NCBI RefSeq assembly: GCF_021209385.1 | Contig: NZ_JAJOIL010000037.1 | Span: 1-64,000 of the forward strand | DNA length: 64,000 nt | Reading direction: 5' to 3' | Source: Seleniivibrio sp. | GTDB taxonomy: Bacteria > Chrysiogenota > Deferribacteres > Deferribacterales > Geovibrionaceae | Shown: positions 28,559 to 39,453 of the stretch, piece after piece | Numbering within the stretch: the first letter of the stretch is position 1 | How the letters are laid out: each line of letters begins with the position of its first letter | Position numbers and translations under genes: made by a program | The notes under the pieces: generated by a model | What the model was told of the DNA's origin: nothing | The model's database searches: none | What the model saw: only the letters and a program-made list of their open reading frames with translations

Positions 28559-31370
28559 TGCTTATCTCCAATGGCAAATCGCTCAGGAAGTTTTTCTTCT
28601 GCTTTTCTATATCATTGATTGTGTTCAGTGTCATTTCAAAATTTTCACTGCGAAGCGCATAGACCATACGCACCTCTTTTCCGGTCATCTCCTGCGGATA
28701 GTTCTTCATATACTCGGATACGTTGTCCATCAGCCTTCTGCTGTTATAATTCAGCACGAAGTACATCAGTTTATAATAATCCGTATATCTGTCTGAAGCG
28801 CGGAGATTTGCAAGCGACGTATAAGAAGCTTCCGCGTTCACAAAGTCCTCTATCCAGAGGAAATAGTACAGCGACGCCTTATAAAGCTCTTTATATCTGA
28901 TATCTATGGCGCTCATCTGCTGCAAATATTTAAGAGCATTAGCTTTATCTTTCAGCATTATGCTGTAGTAAACCATCTCTTTGAGAGCGGCTTTATCGTC
29001 TTTATAATCCGTAAAGTTGAAAACAGCAGGCTTTTTTCCACGTTTCAGAAGCGCGTATGACTTCATGAACTTATATGCCCTGTCGTTGATCAGCCCCATA
29101 TCCACTGATGTGTTGAGACCTTCATCTGTCGCCGTCAGATCCCAGAGAACGCGTCCTCTGTAGATACTGCGTCTGTTGTTCAAAGGTGCAAGAGACTTAT
29201 GTCCGCTGCCTGACATATAATCCGCGATTGCGTATATATTGCTGAAATAAGTGTTCTTATTCTTATAAGGTTCAAGGTCTGATTTCACTTTTTTGTACAT
29301 ACCAAGTCCGGTATCCGCCAGAAATGAAGAATAAAGTATCGGTTCCGGCAGATTCCGTTTTGATTCCACCGATTGAATGGCGCGGTCTCGCACTATGTTG
29401 TAATAGTCTGCGGGCGTTGTAGTCTTCGCCAAAAGGCGCATTGTCGCCGCAAGACCGAGGTATGCCGGAAAGTGATAGTTGTTTTGCAAAACAGCAGTAT
29501 CAAAATATTTCGACGCAAGATCCGGTTCGCCGAGATTCATCTTCGCAAGCCCCATATTGTAAAGCGTATATGGGTTATTGTTCAGCATATCATTGGCTTT
29601 ATTGAATTTCTCAAACGCTTCCTTAAACCTGTAGGCGAACATGTCCGCCACTCCGGCGTTGTTCATCTTTATCCCTTCGGAAAACTCAACAGAACGCTCA
29701 AGTTCCCGAAGAGCGCTTAATTTATTATTATCCTGCAGGAGCTTATAACCCATCGCCACGAAATTCATCATTTCAGAAGGTTCGATAAACAGCGGATAGA
29801 GCATGAGAGAAAGCATCTGCTCGTATTTCCCGTCGAACCTGTACGAGAAATCTATATCCTCCATCCTTGGAATGAGATGAAACTTGACGTTTGTAGCGCG
29901 GGAGAAAGCATCGCTCCGCTTCATCTGCTCAGCCACAGTCTCTTTCAATCCTTCCACATTGTTGGTATTGAAATACACTGCGGCGCGATACCAGAAATAT
30001 TCAGGACGGGATTTACTTATCCTTTTGGCGTAGGTTAATACGTTGTCATATTTCTTATATTTCAGGTTTATGTAGGCCTGATAAATATAATAGTCGTTGT
30101 CGGTTTCCGGCGGGATATTTTCTATGAACCTTCTTGCAGGAACCATTTTATCTTTATAGATATAGTAAGCCACGCGGGCAAGATTCAGGAATGGTGAAGA
30201 CCTGTCGGAAAGCAGCTCAGGTTCAACGGAAGATATATCTTCATAATATATTATCCTATGTTTCACAACCATGTATAGCATATCATCAGTTTTAAAACGT
30301 TCGTATGATGCGGTGGCAAGATTGCCGGCATCGGCTATCTCACCCATTCCGAGAAGTATTTCATATTTCAATCTGTAATATTCTGTTTTGTCCGGAAATT
30401 CATTGATAAGTGCGGTTATTTCCTTGTTAGCATCCTTATATTGCCCGTCCAGATAATGCGCTTTCGCGAGTCTGAAACGATATTCCTCAAGCGGATTCTT
30501 TTCAATAAGTTCCTTAAGAAGAGTTACAGTGCTTTTGTTGTCGCCCAGAGCGGCATAGTTCAGCGCGGCAAGGTTCACAGCCTCTTCGGTGCGGTAAAGC
30601 TCCATAGCTTTCAGCGCGTTGGCAAGCCCTTGCTGGTACATCCCTTCATTATAGTATGCACTGGCAAGGTTATAATAATCCGTATAATCCTTGTATTGCA
30701 GGTTTTCTAGGATAGCGATGCCATCTTTATACTCGCCGATGGTCATCAGGAAATATGCGTAGTTTGACTGAACGTATTTGGAGTGTTCGCCCTTTTTCAT
30801 AGCCTCCTGAAAATATTCGGCGGCAAGTGCCGTCTCTCCGCGTTTCAGGTGTATGTTCGCCATGTTCACAAGCATCTTAGCCGTACTGGCATTATTATCT
30901 TTGAGAAGTCTGCGTACTATTTTTTCCGCCTCTTCCAGCTTTCCGGTCTGCATAAGGACAACGCCGAGGTTCATGTATGCTTCTTTGAAGTTCGGATTTT
31001 CCTGAACGGCCTGACGGAAAGCGTCTTCCGCCTTGTCGATATCGCCAAGCAGATAATAGCTGACGCCCATGTTATAAAAAGCGATGGAACGGTTCTGTGC
31101 CAACGCCTCACTGTAAAATTCTATAGCGTTATTGAATTCGCCTTTAAGGAAGAAATCGTTACCTTTAGTGATGTTTTCATTAGAGCTTATGATGGGTGAA
31201 ACGATAGGCTGAGTATCGGTTATCTTCTCGTCCAGCTTCGGCTGGGGTTTGTCCTCTTTTGAACAGGAAAACATCAGCACAGACAGAAATACTGCTGCGA
31301 TGATAACAACGCGGTACGGCAGACGCAAACGTGAAAACCTGTTTTTTTCCCTGTTCATGTCCGGCGGCAT
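28545..31370 (-). CDS. Large TPR-repeat protein, probable lipoprotein
   Basis: N-terminal hydrophobic segment ending LMFSCSK; repeated TPR motifs (AIEFYSEALAQNRSIAFYNMGVSYYLLGDIDKAEDAFRQAVQENPNFKEAYMNLG). Start may be ATG 31358. Confidence 0.85.
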   Translation of the reverse strand: MPPDMNREKNRFSRLRLPYRVVIIAAVFLSVLMFSCSKEDKPQPKLDEKITDTQPIVSPIISSNENITKGNDFFLKGEFNNAIEFYSEALAQNRSIAFYNMGVSYYLLGDIDKAEDAFRQAVQENPNFKEAYMNLGVVLMQTGKLEEAEKIVRRLLKDNNASTAKMLVNMANIHLKRGETALAAEYFQEAMKKGEHSKYVQSNYAYFLMTIGEYKDGIAILENLQYKDYTDYYNLASAYYNEGMYQQGLANALKAMELYRTEEAVNLAALNYAALGDNKSTVTLLKELIEKNPLEEYRFRLAKAHYLDGQYKDANKEITALINEFPDKTEYYRLKYEILLGMGEIADAGNLATASYERFKTDDMLYMVVKHRIIYYEDISSVEPELLSDRSSPFLNLARVAYYIYKDKMVPARRFIENIPPETDNDYYIYQAYINLKYKKYDNVLTYAKRISKSRPEYFWYRAAVYFNTNNVEGLKETVAEQMKRSDAFSRATNVKFHLIPRMEDIDFSYRFDGKYEQMLSLMLYPLFIEPSEMMNFVAMGYKLLQDNNKLSALRELERSVEFSEGIKMNNAGVADMFAYRFKEAFEKFNKANDMLNNNPYTLYNMGLAKMNLGEPDLASKYFDTAVLQNNYHFPAYLGLAATMRLLAKTTTPADYYNIVRDRAIQSVESKRNLPEPILYSSFLADTGLGMYKKVKSDLEPYKNKNTYFSNIYAIADYMSGSGHKSLAPLNNRRSIYRGRVLWDLTATDEGLNTSVDMGLINDRAYKFMKSYALLKRGKKPAVFNFTDYKDDKAALKEMVYYSIMLKDKANALKYLQQMSAIDIRYKELYKASLYYFLWIEDFVNAEASYTSLANLRASDRYTDYYKLMYFVLNYNSRRLMDNVSEYMKNYPQEMTGKEVRMVYALRSENFEMTLNTINDIEKQKKNFLSDLPLEISIDGL

Positions 31371-31575
31371 AATCCGTTATCCCTCCGGTACTTTATATTT
31401 TTATGAGGCAAATCCCGACTCCGTTCGGAAAACCTTCCGTGGTAGTTAAATCGGATATTCTGCCTAAAAGTTGATATCGTATTTAACTCATACAGTGTTA
31501 TTATAAATTATATAAAATACTACTTAAAAAAAACAAACTTTAAACTGTAATCTATAATTAAACAGGGGATTCTAA

Positions 31576-32345
31576 ATGTTCAAGAAATTTTTCCGTTATA
31601 CCCAAAATAATTTTTTATACATTATAATAATTATATCTTTAATGCTTTTAATAACCGGACTACTTGGAAAATATCATGAACCTTCATCTGAGTGTGAATT
31701 TAAAATATTGTCATTGAAGTATTCGTATTTTGAAGCACTGTTTAATGCACTCGCATTTTGCGCGATTCTTCTTTCTCTAATATTGCAAGAGAAGTCAATA
31801 AAAAGAATTCAAAAAGAATCAACTGAAAAAGCATTTATGGGTATGTTAGAGAAGTTTAATGAAAGACAATATAGTTTCAAAATATCAATTAGTAACAAAG
31901 ATACCACATCAGTTATAGATGGTTACAAAGCCTTGAGGCATTTTTGCAATGGAGAAATAGCCAACATAAATGGGCTATTTAAAAACAACCCAAATGAAAT
32001 GGAAGCAAAGCAATCACTCGCAAAATACAGAGAAGCTATATTAAACTCTGAAACCCATGACTATCTTTTTGCAAATTTCGGAGGTCTATTATATTCGTTT
32101 GATTATGTTGAAAAAAATTTAAACAAACAAGATGCAGAAACTCTAATTAATTATTTTTTGAATCAATGACTCAAACAGATAAAGGGCTGCTTGCCTTATA
32201 TATTTCAAGCACGCATTACGACAATCAAGAAAAATATGAGAAATACCTAGATAAAATCAATTTAGAACATTTTGAGCATATCCAAAGAGTAGTCGACGCT
32301 TACAATGTTTTCAGAAAATGCATGTTTAACAAAAAACCTATCTGA
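31576..32345 (+). pseudogene. PutAbiC-like (putative phage abortive infection) membrane protein, split by an apparent frameshift
   Basis: ORF 31576-32169 (two hydrophobic segments, FNALAFCAILLSLILQEKSI), then ORF 32166-32345 (MTQTDKGLLALYISSTHYDNQEKYEKYL...) in the -1 frame; joined reading resembles the C-terminal PutAbiC layout. T6 run just upstream of the stop. Confidence 0.5.
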
Positions 32346-32739
32346 CGGCTTCGTCAATGGCTTCGTTGGCAAGCCTGTCGGCTGTTTTGTTCTGCGCGCG
32401 GGGAACGTGGGTGAAAGTGACATTTTTTCCCGCAAGAACAGAGTCAAGCTCCTGTTTCAGCGGGATTATGTTCGGATGTTTCACTTTATATTCGCCCTTC
32501 ATCTGTTTAACGACAAGTTCAGAATCCAGAAAGAAATTGATCTCTTTTTCATCTTTAACAAGAGGGCTTTTTGCAGCCTCGATAACGGCTGTGTATTCTG
32601 CGAAATTGTTTGTTGCCTGTCCGAGATATTTTTTACCGGTGTAAATCTCCACTCCGTCGGCATAGACAGCAAAACCGCAGGCAGCGTGTCCCGGGTTACC
32701 CCGTGACGCGCCGTCTGTGTATATATCAATTTTCGGCAT
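32338..32739 (-). CDS. rnhA: Ribonuclease HI
   Basis: MPKIDIYTDGASRGNPGHAACGFAVY, NFAEYTAVIEA, LDSELVVKQMKGEY; ATG 32739 chosen. Confidence 0.92.
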   Translation of the reverse strand: MPKIDIYTDGASRGNPGHAACGFAVYADGVEIYTGKKYLGQATNNFAEYTAVIEAAKSPLVKDEKEINFFLDSELVVKQMKGEYKVKHPNIIPLKQELDSVLAGKNVTFTHVPRAQNKTADRLANEAIDEAVR

Positions 32740-33457
32740 TAGCATTTTCTTCTTCGGGAAGTGCGTAAAGGAATCGCTGACAGTTAGGACACTGGAGAAG
32801 TTCTTTCTCTTTCTTGACCTCAACATAAAGCTGGGGCGGAATTTTTATGCAGCAGCCGGTGCAGGTTTCGTTCTCAACGCGAACAACGGCGAGGTTGTGT
32901 CTTGCGTCTCTGATTCTTTCATATTTCGCGAGCATAGGTCTTTTGATAGCCTTAATTGCCTCCGCTCTTGCTGCCTTGTCTTCGGCAAGCCTGTTTATAA
33001 GCTCTGCGTTCTCCTCATCTTTCTGGGTTCTGGTGAACTCAAGCTCTTCTTTCATTTTTTCAAGCTTATCGATGACAGACTGATTTTCAGCCTTGTATTT
33101 GTCCACTGATTCAGAAAGCTCAGCAAGTCTGAGTTCTGATTCATAGACGTTCTTTTTAAGAGTGTCCATCTCTTTAAGCACAGCTTCGTATTCCTTGTTG
33201 TTCTTCACATCGGGAAGTTTTTTCTGTGCTTTCTCAAGGAGAACTTTGCCCTCTTCATAGGCTGTTTCCACCTGAGTTTTAGCGGCAAGATCCTTTTCAT
33301 ATTTTGCATTGAATTCGTCAAAAGCCGCCTGTGCTTTATCAAGCTCCGACTGCGCCTTCTGAACATACTCAGGCTGACCTGCGAGTTTTGCCTCCGCATC
33401 GGCAACCAGATTGTCCAGACGCTGAATCTCGATAAGCTGCGAAATGATCTCCAACAT
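32726..33457 (-). CDS. C4-type zinc-ribbon coiled-coil protein (DUF164-like)
   Basis: Long coiled coil; CTGCCIKIPPQLYVEVKKEKELLQCPNCQRFLY. Confidence 0.85.
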   Translation of the reverse strand: MLEIISQLIEIQRLDNLVADAEAKLAGQPEYVQKAQSELDKAQAAFDEFNAKYEKDLAAKTQVETAYEEGKVLLEKAQKKLPDVKNNKEYEAVLKEMDTLKKNVYESELRLAELSESVDKYKAENQSVIDKLEKMKEELEFTRTQKDEENAELINRLAEDKAARAEAIKAIKRPMLAKYERIRDARHNLAVVRVENETCTGCCIKIPPQLYVEVKKEKELLQCPNCQRFLYALPEEENANAEN

Positions 33458-33462
33458 GTACT

Positions 33463-34563
33463 TTACCTCCAGTTGATGATAGGCGGTTCTTCGTCTATCA
33501 ACACTGATTTTATATTAAACTTTACACTCAATTTCTCTGCCAGATACTTCATAAAAATCCGTTCGGTGTGGAAATGTCCGGCATCAACAATGGTTATGCC
33601 TGCCTCGCGGGCGTCAAGCGCCTCGTGATGCTTCATATCGCCCGTAACAAGGACATCTGCCCTGCCGATGCATTTTTTCCATACAGAGGCTCCGCTGCCT
33701 GTTACAACTGCAAAACGTTTAACCCTGCCTGAAAGATCGGAATTATTCACCCGGAGTGCGTCAGCACCGAGGACAAAACGCACATGGTCAAGAAAACGTG
33801 ACATCGGCATAGCCGTTTCGTATGAAGCCACACGTCCAAGTCCGTATTCAGCGCCGCCGATAACAGGATAAACGTCATAAGCAACTTCTTCGTACGGGTG
33901 AGCTTTTATTACTTCTTTTATGAGATTGTTTACTTTTGATTTTTCGATGATGGATTCGATACGGTGTTCGTGGACTTCTTCCATTTCGCCGGGTCTGCCG
34001 ATGAAAGGATTTGCACCGTCACAAGGTCTGAAACGTCCTGTTCCCTCTGCTGAAAAGGAAACGTCCGAATAATTTCCTATATTTCCCGCACCCGCCGCCG
34101 CCATGGCATCCCTGACAGCCTGAGAGTGCGAAACAGGCACAAAGACGACGAATTTCACCATTTCGATATGTCCCTCTGTTATGAGGTTCTCCTCAACTTT
34201 GCCGCCGAGAAGCGCACAAAGGTGATCGTTAAGGCTGTAATCCGCAAGATCGAGGCTTGTGTGGTGCGAAAGAACTGCGAGTCCGTTTTGAATAGCTTTA
34301 ATAACTTTTCTGTCGAAAGGTTTGTCGAAGTTAAGACTTTTCAGTGAGCCAAAAAAAAGGGGGTGATGAGTTATCAGAACCTCACACCCCTCTTCTATTG
34401 CTTTGTTAATAACCTTTTCTGAAGGATCAAGTGCAAATGCGGCTTTAGTGATCTCCCTGTCGTCAGGTACAATCTGGTTCCCGCTGTTGTCCCAGTCATA
34501 TTGACGGTCACGGTCAGCGATCCCCTTCTCCAAATAGTTTCGTAAATCTCTTATCCTTGCCAC
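33463..34563 (-). CDS. Nif3-like dinuclear metal-centre protein
   Basis: YDWDNSGNQIV, ITHHPLFFG, VTGDMKHHEALDAREAGITIVDAGHFHTE, with internal CutA-like insert. Confidence 0.88.
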   Translation of the reverse strand: MARIRDLRNYLEKGIADRDRQYDWDNSGNQIVPDDREITKAAFALDPSEKVINKAIEEGCEVLITHHPLFFGSLKSLNFDKPFDRKVIKAIQNGLAVLSHHTSLDLADYSLNDHLCALLGGKVEENLITEGHIEMVKFVVFVPVSHSQAVRDAMAAAGAGNIGNYSDVSFSAEGTGRFRPCDGANPFIGRPGEMEEVHEHRIESIIEKSKVNNLIKEVIKAHPYEEVAYDVYPVIGGAEYGLGRVASYETAMPMSRFLDHVRFVLGADALRVNNSDLSGRVKRFAVVTGSGASVWKKCIGRADVLVTGDMKHHEALDAREAGITIVDAGHFHTERIFMKYLAEKLSVKFNIKSVLIDEEPPIINWR

Positions 34564-34601
34564 TTAGTCCTTTCTCTGTGATATTTAAAAGTTAAAAAAA
34601 A

Positions 34602-34675
34602 TGGGCCAAGCTGGACTCGAACCAGCGACCTACCGGTTATGAGCCGGTGGCTCTAGCCAACTGAGCTATTGGCCC
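34602..34675 (-). tRNA. tRNA-Met (CAT), elongator-type
   Basis: Reverse complement GGGCCAATAGCTCAGTTGGCTAGAGCCACCGGCTCATAACCGGTAGGTCGCTGGTTCGAGTCCAGCTTGGCCCA folds as a 74-nt cloverleaf, anticodon CAT; tRNA-Ile2 not excluded. Confidence 0.93.
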
Positions 34676-34721
34676 TTGGGAGTGATGTTTTTACTCGTAA
34701 ATTACGGTTTTGTCAAGACTT

Positions 34722-36629
34722 TTATTCAGTAAAAGTTTTTAATATTCTGCTTCTTGTGGGGTGGCGCAGTTTCCTCAATGCTTTTGCTTCGATCTGTCTG
34801 ATACGTTCGCGTGTGACATTGAATTTCTTACCTACCTCTTCAAGTGTATGGTCGGAGTCGCAGTTGATTCCGAAGCGCAGTTTAAGCACCTCAGACTCTC
34901 TGTGGCTCAAAGTTTCCAGTATCTGCTGGGTATGTTCCTTCAGCTTGAGATATGTCACCTCTTCCGAAGGATTTTTGGCGGATTTATCCTCTATGAAGTC
35001 TCCAAGGCTCGAATCCTCGTCCTCACCGATGGGAGTTTCGAGGGATACGGGTTCTTTGGCTATCTTCATAACCTTCTTGATCTTCTCAACAGGGATATCC
35101 ATTTTCAGAGATATCTCCTCTGGCGTGGGTTCGCGCCCCATATCCTGCTGGAGCTGACGGGTTATTTTCATCATCTTGTTGATGGTTTCTATCATATGCA
35201 CGGGGATACGGATGGTGCGCGCCTGATCTGCTATGGCGCGTGTTATCGCCTGACGTATCCACCATGTTGCATAGGTGGAGAATTTGTAACCGCGTTTATA
35301 CTCAAATTTTTCAACAGCCTTCATAAGTCCTATGTTGCCTTCCTGAATAAGGTCAAGGAACTGGAGACCTCTGTTGGTATATTTTTTTGCAATGGACACA
35401 ACGAGACGGAGGTTCGCCTCGATAAGTTTCGATTTTGCCGCTTCTGTCTCGGATTCGCCCATTACCAGGCTGTCATGTATAACGTCCAGTTCAGCTTTGT
35501 CAAAACCGAGCGAATTCATCGCAACATCATAGTTCTTTTTGGCATGTCTGAATTTCTTCTGAACGGTAGCGATGTCGTTAACGTTCATGCCGCGTTTTTC
35601 GCAGGCACATTTTATATCGTCCTCGCAGATGAGTGCAAGTTCTGGGTACTCTGTGAGTTTAACCAGACGGCAAAGCTTTTCAAGCTCTCTGGAACCGTCC
35701 AGAATGGATGAATAAGCATATTTAATATCGCCGGCTATATTGCATATTTTTGAATAATTAACTTTTATTTCAAGAAGCTTATCTGTGATATCGTCAACAG
35801 AATCGTGCATCGTCTGTTTAAGGGAAAGTATCTCGTCCAGACTAAGCTTATCCTCTTTGATCCTGTCGTTGATCATGATGTTCTGCTTAAGCTTGGATGC
35901 GATATCTTCCAGTATTGCGATATACTGTTCCTTGATCATGAGTTCTTTTTCGTCAACGGTTACGGCAGCCGCTTCAACAGCAACTTCCTCTTCCGTCTCT
36001 TCAGCTTCTTCTTCGTCTTCGTCCTTTATGAAATCATCGTCGCTGTCTTCAACAGGTTCGACGTCTTCATCAAGACTTCTTACTATCTCGGAATCAGGTT
36101 CATCGATATCCACAGGTTCGCTTTCAAGCTCATCCTCTATATCAATGATATCTTTAAGTCTCATGCTGTCGTTTTTGATACCTTCAGCAATCTCCATTAT
36201 TTTTGCGGCTGTTTTCGGGTAGAGCAGAACTGCACGGAGAACTTTGCGCTGACCGTCCTCTATCTCTTTTGCAACTTCTATCTCCTCGTCGCGGTTAAGC
36301 AGAGGGATATTGCCCATCTCTTTCAGATAGAGCCTTACAGGGTCGTCGGTGCTTATGGTCTCTTCGCCGACGTCTTTCAGTATGCCGAAGGGCTCGTCCT
36401 CGTCGTCATCAATATCTTCATCAGCAGTGAACAGACCGGGTTTGTCCACTTTGCTGTCGATGACGTCTATCTTAAGCTGGGCGAGAAGCATCATGATTTC
36501 GTCAATGAGCTCCGTTGTAAGTATGTCGTCCGGCAAATTTTCGTTTATTTCATCGAAGGTGAGAAATCCTTTTTCTTTTCCAAGGGCAATAATGTTCTTG
36601 ACTTCAGGGCTTTTAATCTTTCTCGACAT
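34722..36629 (-). CDS. rpoD: RNA polymerase primary sigma factor (sigma-70)
   Basis: [74 protein letters not shown]; region 4 [31 protein letters not shown]. Confidence 0.97.
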   Translation of the reverse strand: MSRKIKSPEVKNIIALGKEKGFLTFDEINENLPDDILTTELIDEIMMLLAQLKIDVIDSKVDKPGLFTADEDIDDDEDEPFGILKDVGEETISTDDPVRLYLKEMGNIPLLNRDEEIEVAKEIEDGQRKVLRAVLLYPKTAAKIMEIAEGIKNDSMRLKDIIDIEDELESEPVDIDEPDSEIVRSLDEDVEPVEDSDDDFIKDEDEEEAEETEEEVAVEAAAVTVDEKELMIKEQYIAILEDIASKLKQNIMINDRIKEDKLSLDEILSLKQTMHDSVDDITDKLLEIKVNYSKICNIAGDIKYAYSSILDGSRELEKLCRLVKLTEYPELALICEDDIKCACEKRGMNVNDIATVQKKFRHAKKNYDVAMNSLGFDKAELDVIHDSLVMGESETEAAKSKLIEANLRLVVSIAKKYTNRGLQFLDLIQEGNIGLMKAVEKFEYKRGYKFSTYATWWIRQAITRAIADQARTIRIPVHMIETINKMMKITRQLQQDMGREPTPEEISLKMDIPVEKIKKVMKIAKEPVSLETPIGEDEDSSLGDFIEDKSAKNPSEEVTYLKLKEHTQQILETLSHRESEVLKLRFGINCDSDHTLEEVGKKFNVTRERIRQIEAKALRKLRHPTRSRILKTFTE

Positions 36630-36634
36630 CAGAT

Positions 36635-38353
36635 TCAGTCCTCCGGGTTCCTTTTGCGCATCATGCGTCCTGCCTGCTCAAATCTTTTGATAGCAAGCTC
36701 ACGCGCCTTCGCCCCGCCATCGGAGCTTTTAATCTCTTTCGACAGGGAGTCCATAACCGAGTTTGAAATCAGCTTTTCTCTGGTAGCTGCCGCCAGTCTG
36801 TAGATATCGGTGTCGGGCATTTTAATGACCGCCTCCGAAAGTTCGCTGCCCACATCGGGTGAGCACAAAAGGACACTGATATTATCACCATCACGCAAAA
36901 CATCAAGCACTTTTTTGTATATATCCGCCAGAATTTTATCGTGAAAAAACTCCGGCATAATATTCTCTGTCTGCATGAGTGCTACGTCTTCGGGCAATTT
37001 AAACAGCGTTGCGATAAACTCGCGTTCATATATATAGGTAGCGGGACGCCTGCCATTTTTTACAGGACGCCTGCTGACTATTTTTAAACTATTATTTGCG
37101 GCGGAAAGGTCAATATCCTTTTTCAGCATTTCTTTACCTACATTAAATATCTCCGCCAGTTTTTCAGCATAATGTTCTTTTCTATAAGGGCTTTTAACCT
37201 TTGTAAGCATCTGCTTCATCCGCTCAAGATTTCTCAAACGAGCGTTCATGTCGTCTGAATTTTCTATCAGCGTTTCGGCTGTGAAAACAAACAGATCCTT
37301 TCTTGAGGCAAGAAGCGCCTCAAAACCTTCCGCTCCCTCTCTGTCAAGGAACGTATCGGGGTCGTCCTCTTTCGGCAGAAAGATGACCATTGGAAAGCTG
37401 TCCGCCGCCACAAACAGGTCAAGACTTTTAAGCGCGGAATTATATCCCGCCTCGTCACCGTCATAGAGCATGTATATATCGTCGGTAAATCGTTTCAGTA
37501 AAGAAACATGTTCGGACGTAAGCGCGGTTCCCATTGTGGCAACGCAATTACCGAACCCCTTATCATACAGACGCATTACGTCAAAATAACCTTCAACAAT
37601 AAGCACATGTCCTTTCTTCCGGATATGTTCCTTCGCCAGATCAAGATTAAAAAGCACTCTGCGCTTTTTAAATATCTCGGTCTCAGGCGAATTTATATAC
37701 TTAGGCATCTGCCCCGTAAGTGTTCTGCCGGAGAAAGCAATTGTTCTGCCCGTAACGCCCCGCACAGGGATCATGACCCTGTCGAAAAACATCAGGCGCA
37801 TACCGTACTGCCCTTCTTTGAAAAGCCCTGAACCTAGAAGTACGCTTTTGTCATATTTGCGGACATATTTCTCGGTGTCAAACTTCTGGGGGAAATAGCC
37901 CACCATGAACTTTTCCAGAAGCGTGTCGGAGAAATTTCTTCCTTTCAGATAATTGAGAGCTTCCTTGCCGATGCCTGAATAAAGGTTTTTCCTGGCGTCA
38001 AGCACAAGCTCCTCGTGCAGAGCGGCGATGTCCTTTGCCGTCTGGCTGACCTCCGCCCCTTCATATTCTATGGTAACACCATACCTGTCCGCCAGAAAGC
38101 GCGCCGCTTCCGGAAAGGGCAGGTTATAGTAATTCATCACAAAAGATATCACGTTACCGCCTGTCCCGCACCCGAAACAGTGGTAAAAACCTTTGTCGGG
38201 ATGAACGTTGAACGAAGGGGTCTTCTCCGAGTGAAAGGGACAAAGCCCTTTGAAGCTGTTCCCCATCTTTTTCAGAGGAACAACGTCATTAATTATCTCG
38301 TAAATATCGCTTGCTTCTAGTATTTCGTCTATTTTCGATGATGGTATTTTCAT
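36635..38353 (-). CDS. dnaG: DNA primase
   Basis: CHC2 zinc finger [48 protein letters not shown]. Confidence 0.96.
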   Translation of the reverse strand: MKIPSSKIDEILEASDIYEIINDVVPLKKMGNSFKGLCPFHSEKTPSFNVHPDKGFYHCFGCGTGGNVISFVMNYYNLPFPEAARFLADRYGVTIEYEGAEVSQTAKDIAALHEELVLDARKNLYSGIGKEALNYLKGRNFSDTLLEKFMVGYFPQKFDTEKYVRKYDKSVLLGSGLFKEGQYGMRLMFFDRVMIPVRGVTGRTIAFSGRTLTGQMPKYINSPETEIFKKRRVLFNLDLAKEHIRKKGHVLIVEGYFDVMRLYDKGFGNCVATMGTALTSEHVSLLKRFTDDIYMLYDGDEAGYNSALKSLDLFVAADSFPMVIFLPKEDDPDTFLDREGAEGFEALLASRKDLFVFTAETLIENSDDMNARLRNLERMKQMLTKVKSPYRKEHYAEKLAEIFNVGKEMLKKDIDLSAANNSLKIVSRRPVKNGRRPATYIYEREFIATLFKLPEDVALMQTENIMPEFFHDKILADIYKKVLDVLRDGDNISVLLCSPDVGSELSEAVIKMPDTDIYRLAAATREKLISNSVMDSLSKEIKSSDGGAKARELAIKRFEQAGRMMRKRNPED

Positions 38354-38430
38354 TAGTTAAATCAAGATAGCTCCGTAGTGCATACTTATATTGTATAGAC
38401 AAAGAATCAAATATCAAATATATTTTGCCC

Positions 38431-39372
38431 ATGCTGTCAATTAATAATTTATCAGTCGAACTTAAAAGCTCTGACAACCCTTTTATAATCCTCCGCGATA
38501 TTTCATTCAGCCTGAAAAAAGGCGAGATACTGGGTATCGCCGGCGAATCAGGCAGCGGAAAAACCATCCTTGCAAAGACCATACTGAATCTCATCAGAAA
38601 ACCCGTCGTAAAAACGAACGGAAGCATCTTTCTTGACGGCAGGGAACTTAAAGATGAAAAAGATTTCGCCGCAATACGGGGCGAAAAGATATCCATGATA
38701 TTCCAGAATCCCACAGGCTCATTGAATCCTGTTTTCACAGTGGGCGCACAGATCACGGAAGCCATACTGACGCATAACCCGAAGATGCAGAAAAAAGAAG
38801 CATTGGATAAAGCCGTAGCTCTGCTTACCGAGGTAGAGATACCACATCCCGCGGAACGGATGAACTCCTATCCCCATCAGCTTTCAGGCGGCATGAACCA
38901 GCGGGTTATGATAGCAATAGCGCTTTCATCCGATCCAGAAATTCTCATTGCCGACGAACCGACAACTGCACTTGACGTAACTATTCAGCAGCAGATACTT
39001 CTGCTGATAAAAAAACTGAACCGCGAAAAGAATCTTTCCGTTATTTTCATCACACACGACCTCGGACTGCTCGCCAGAATAGCCGACGAAAGCTACATTA
39101 TGTACGCGGGAGAGATGATGGAGCGCATAACAAGCGCAGATATGGAAAACGGCACTATGCGTCACCCTTATACAAGAGCGCTGAAAGCCTGCGTTCCGGT
39201 TATCGGCGATTCGCGGGAGTATCTGAACACTATCAAAGGTACAATAACTTTTAACGGACACGCTTTCGATTCAAAGTGCGTATTTGCGGACAGATGTGAA
39301 AGAAAAACAGAAAAATGCCTTACGCAAAAGCCTGAATTCAAAGACGGCTTTTCCTGCTTTCATCCTTTCTAA
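38431..39372 (+). CDS. ABC transporter ATP-binding protein, DppD/OppD-like
   Basis: [36 protein letters not shown]-terminal CVFADRC oligopeptide-transporter motif. Confidence 0.88.
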   Translation: MLSINNLSVELKSSDNPFIILRDISFSLKKGEILGIAGESGSGKTILAKTILNLIRKPVVKTNGSIFLDGRELKDEKDFAAIRGEKISMIFQNPTGSLNPVFTVGAQITEAILTHNPKMQKKEALDKAVALLTEVEIPHPAERMNSYPHQLSGGMNQRVMIAIALSSDPEILIADEPTTALDVTIQQQILLLIKKLNREKNLSVIFITHDLGLLARIADESYIMYAGEMMERITSADMENGTMRHPYTRALKACVPVIGDSREYLNTIKGTITFNGHAFDSKCVFADRCERKTEKCLTQKPEFKDGFSCFHPF

Positions 39373-39445
39373 ACCTAAAGACTGACTTGTCTTTGCGAGG
39401 AAACCAAAGGTTGACGAAGCAATCTTCCACGTATAATAACGTGTG
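39372..39445. repeat. REP-like intergenic repeat, copy 1 (divergent)
   Basis: GACTGACTTGTCTTTGCGAGGAAACC...GACGAAGCAATCTTC resembles copies at 42.1 and 56.7 kb. Confidence 0.45.
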
Positions 39446-39453
39446 CGAAATAT

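Noticed and set aside
34761-36803. Long plus-strand ORFs (316 aa at 34761, 332 aa at 35805)
   Set aside because: Antisense to rpoD/dnaG, which have unambiguous protein motifs; no recognisable domain on the plus strand.
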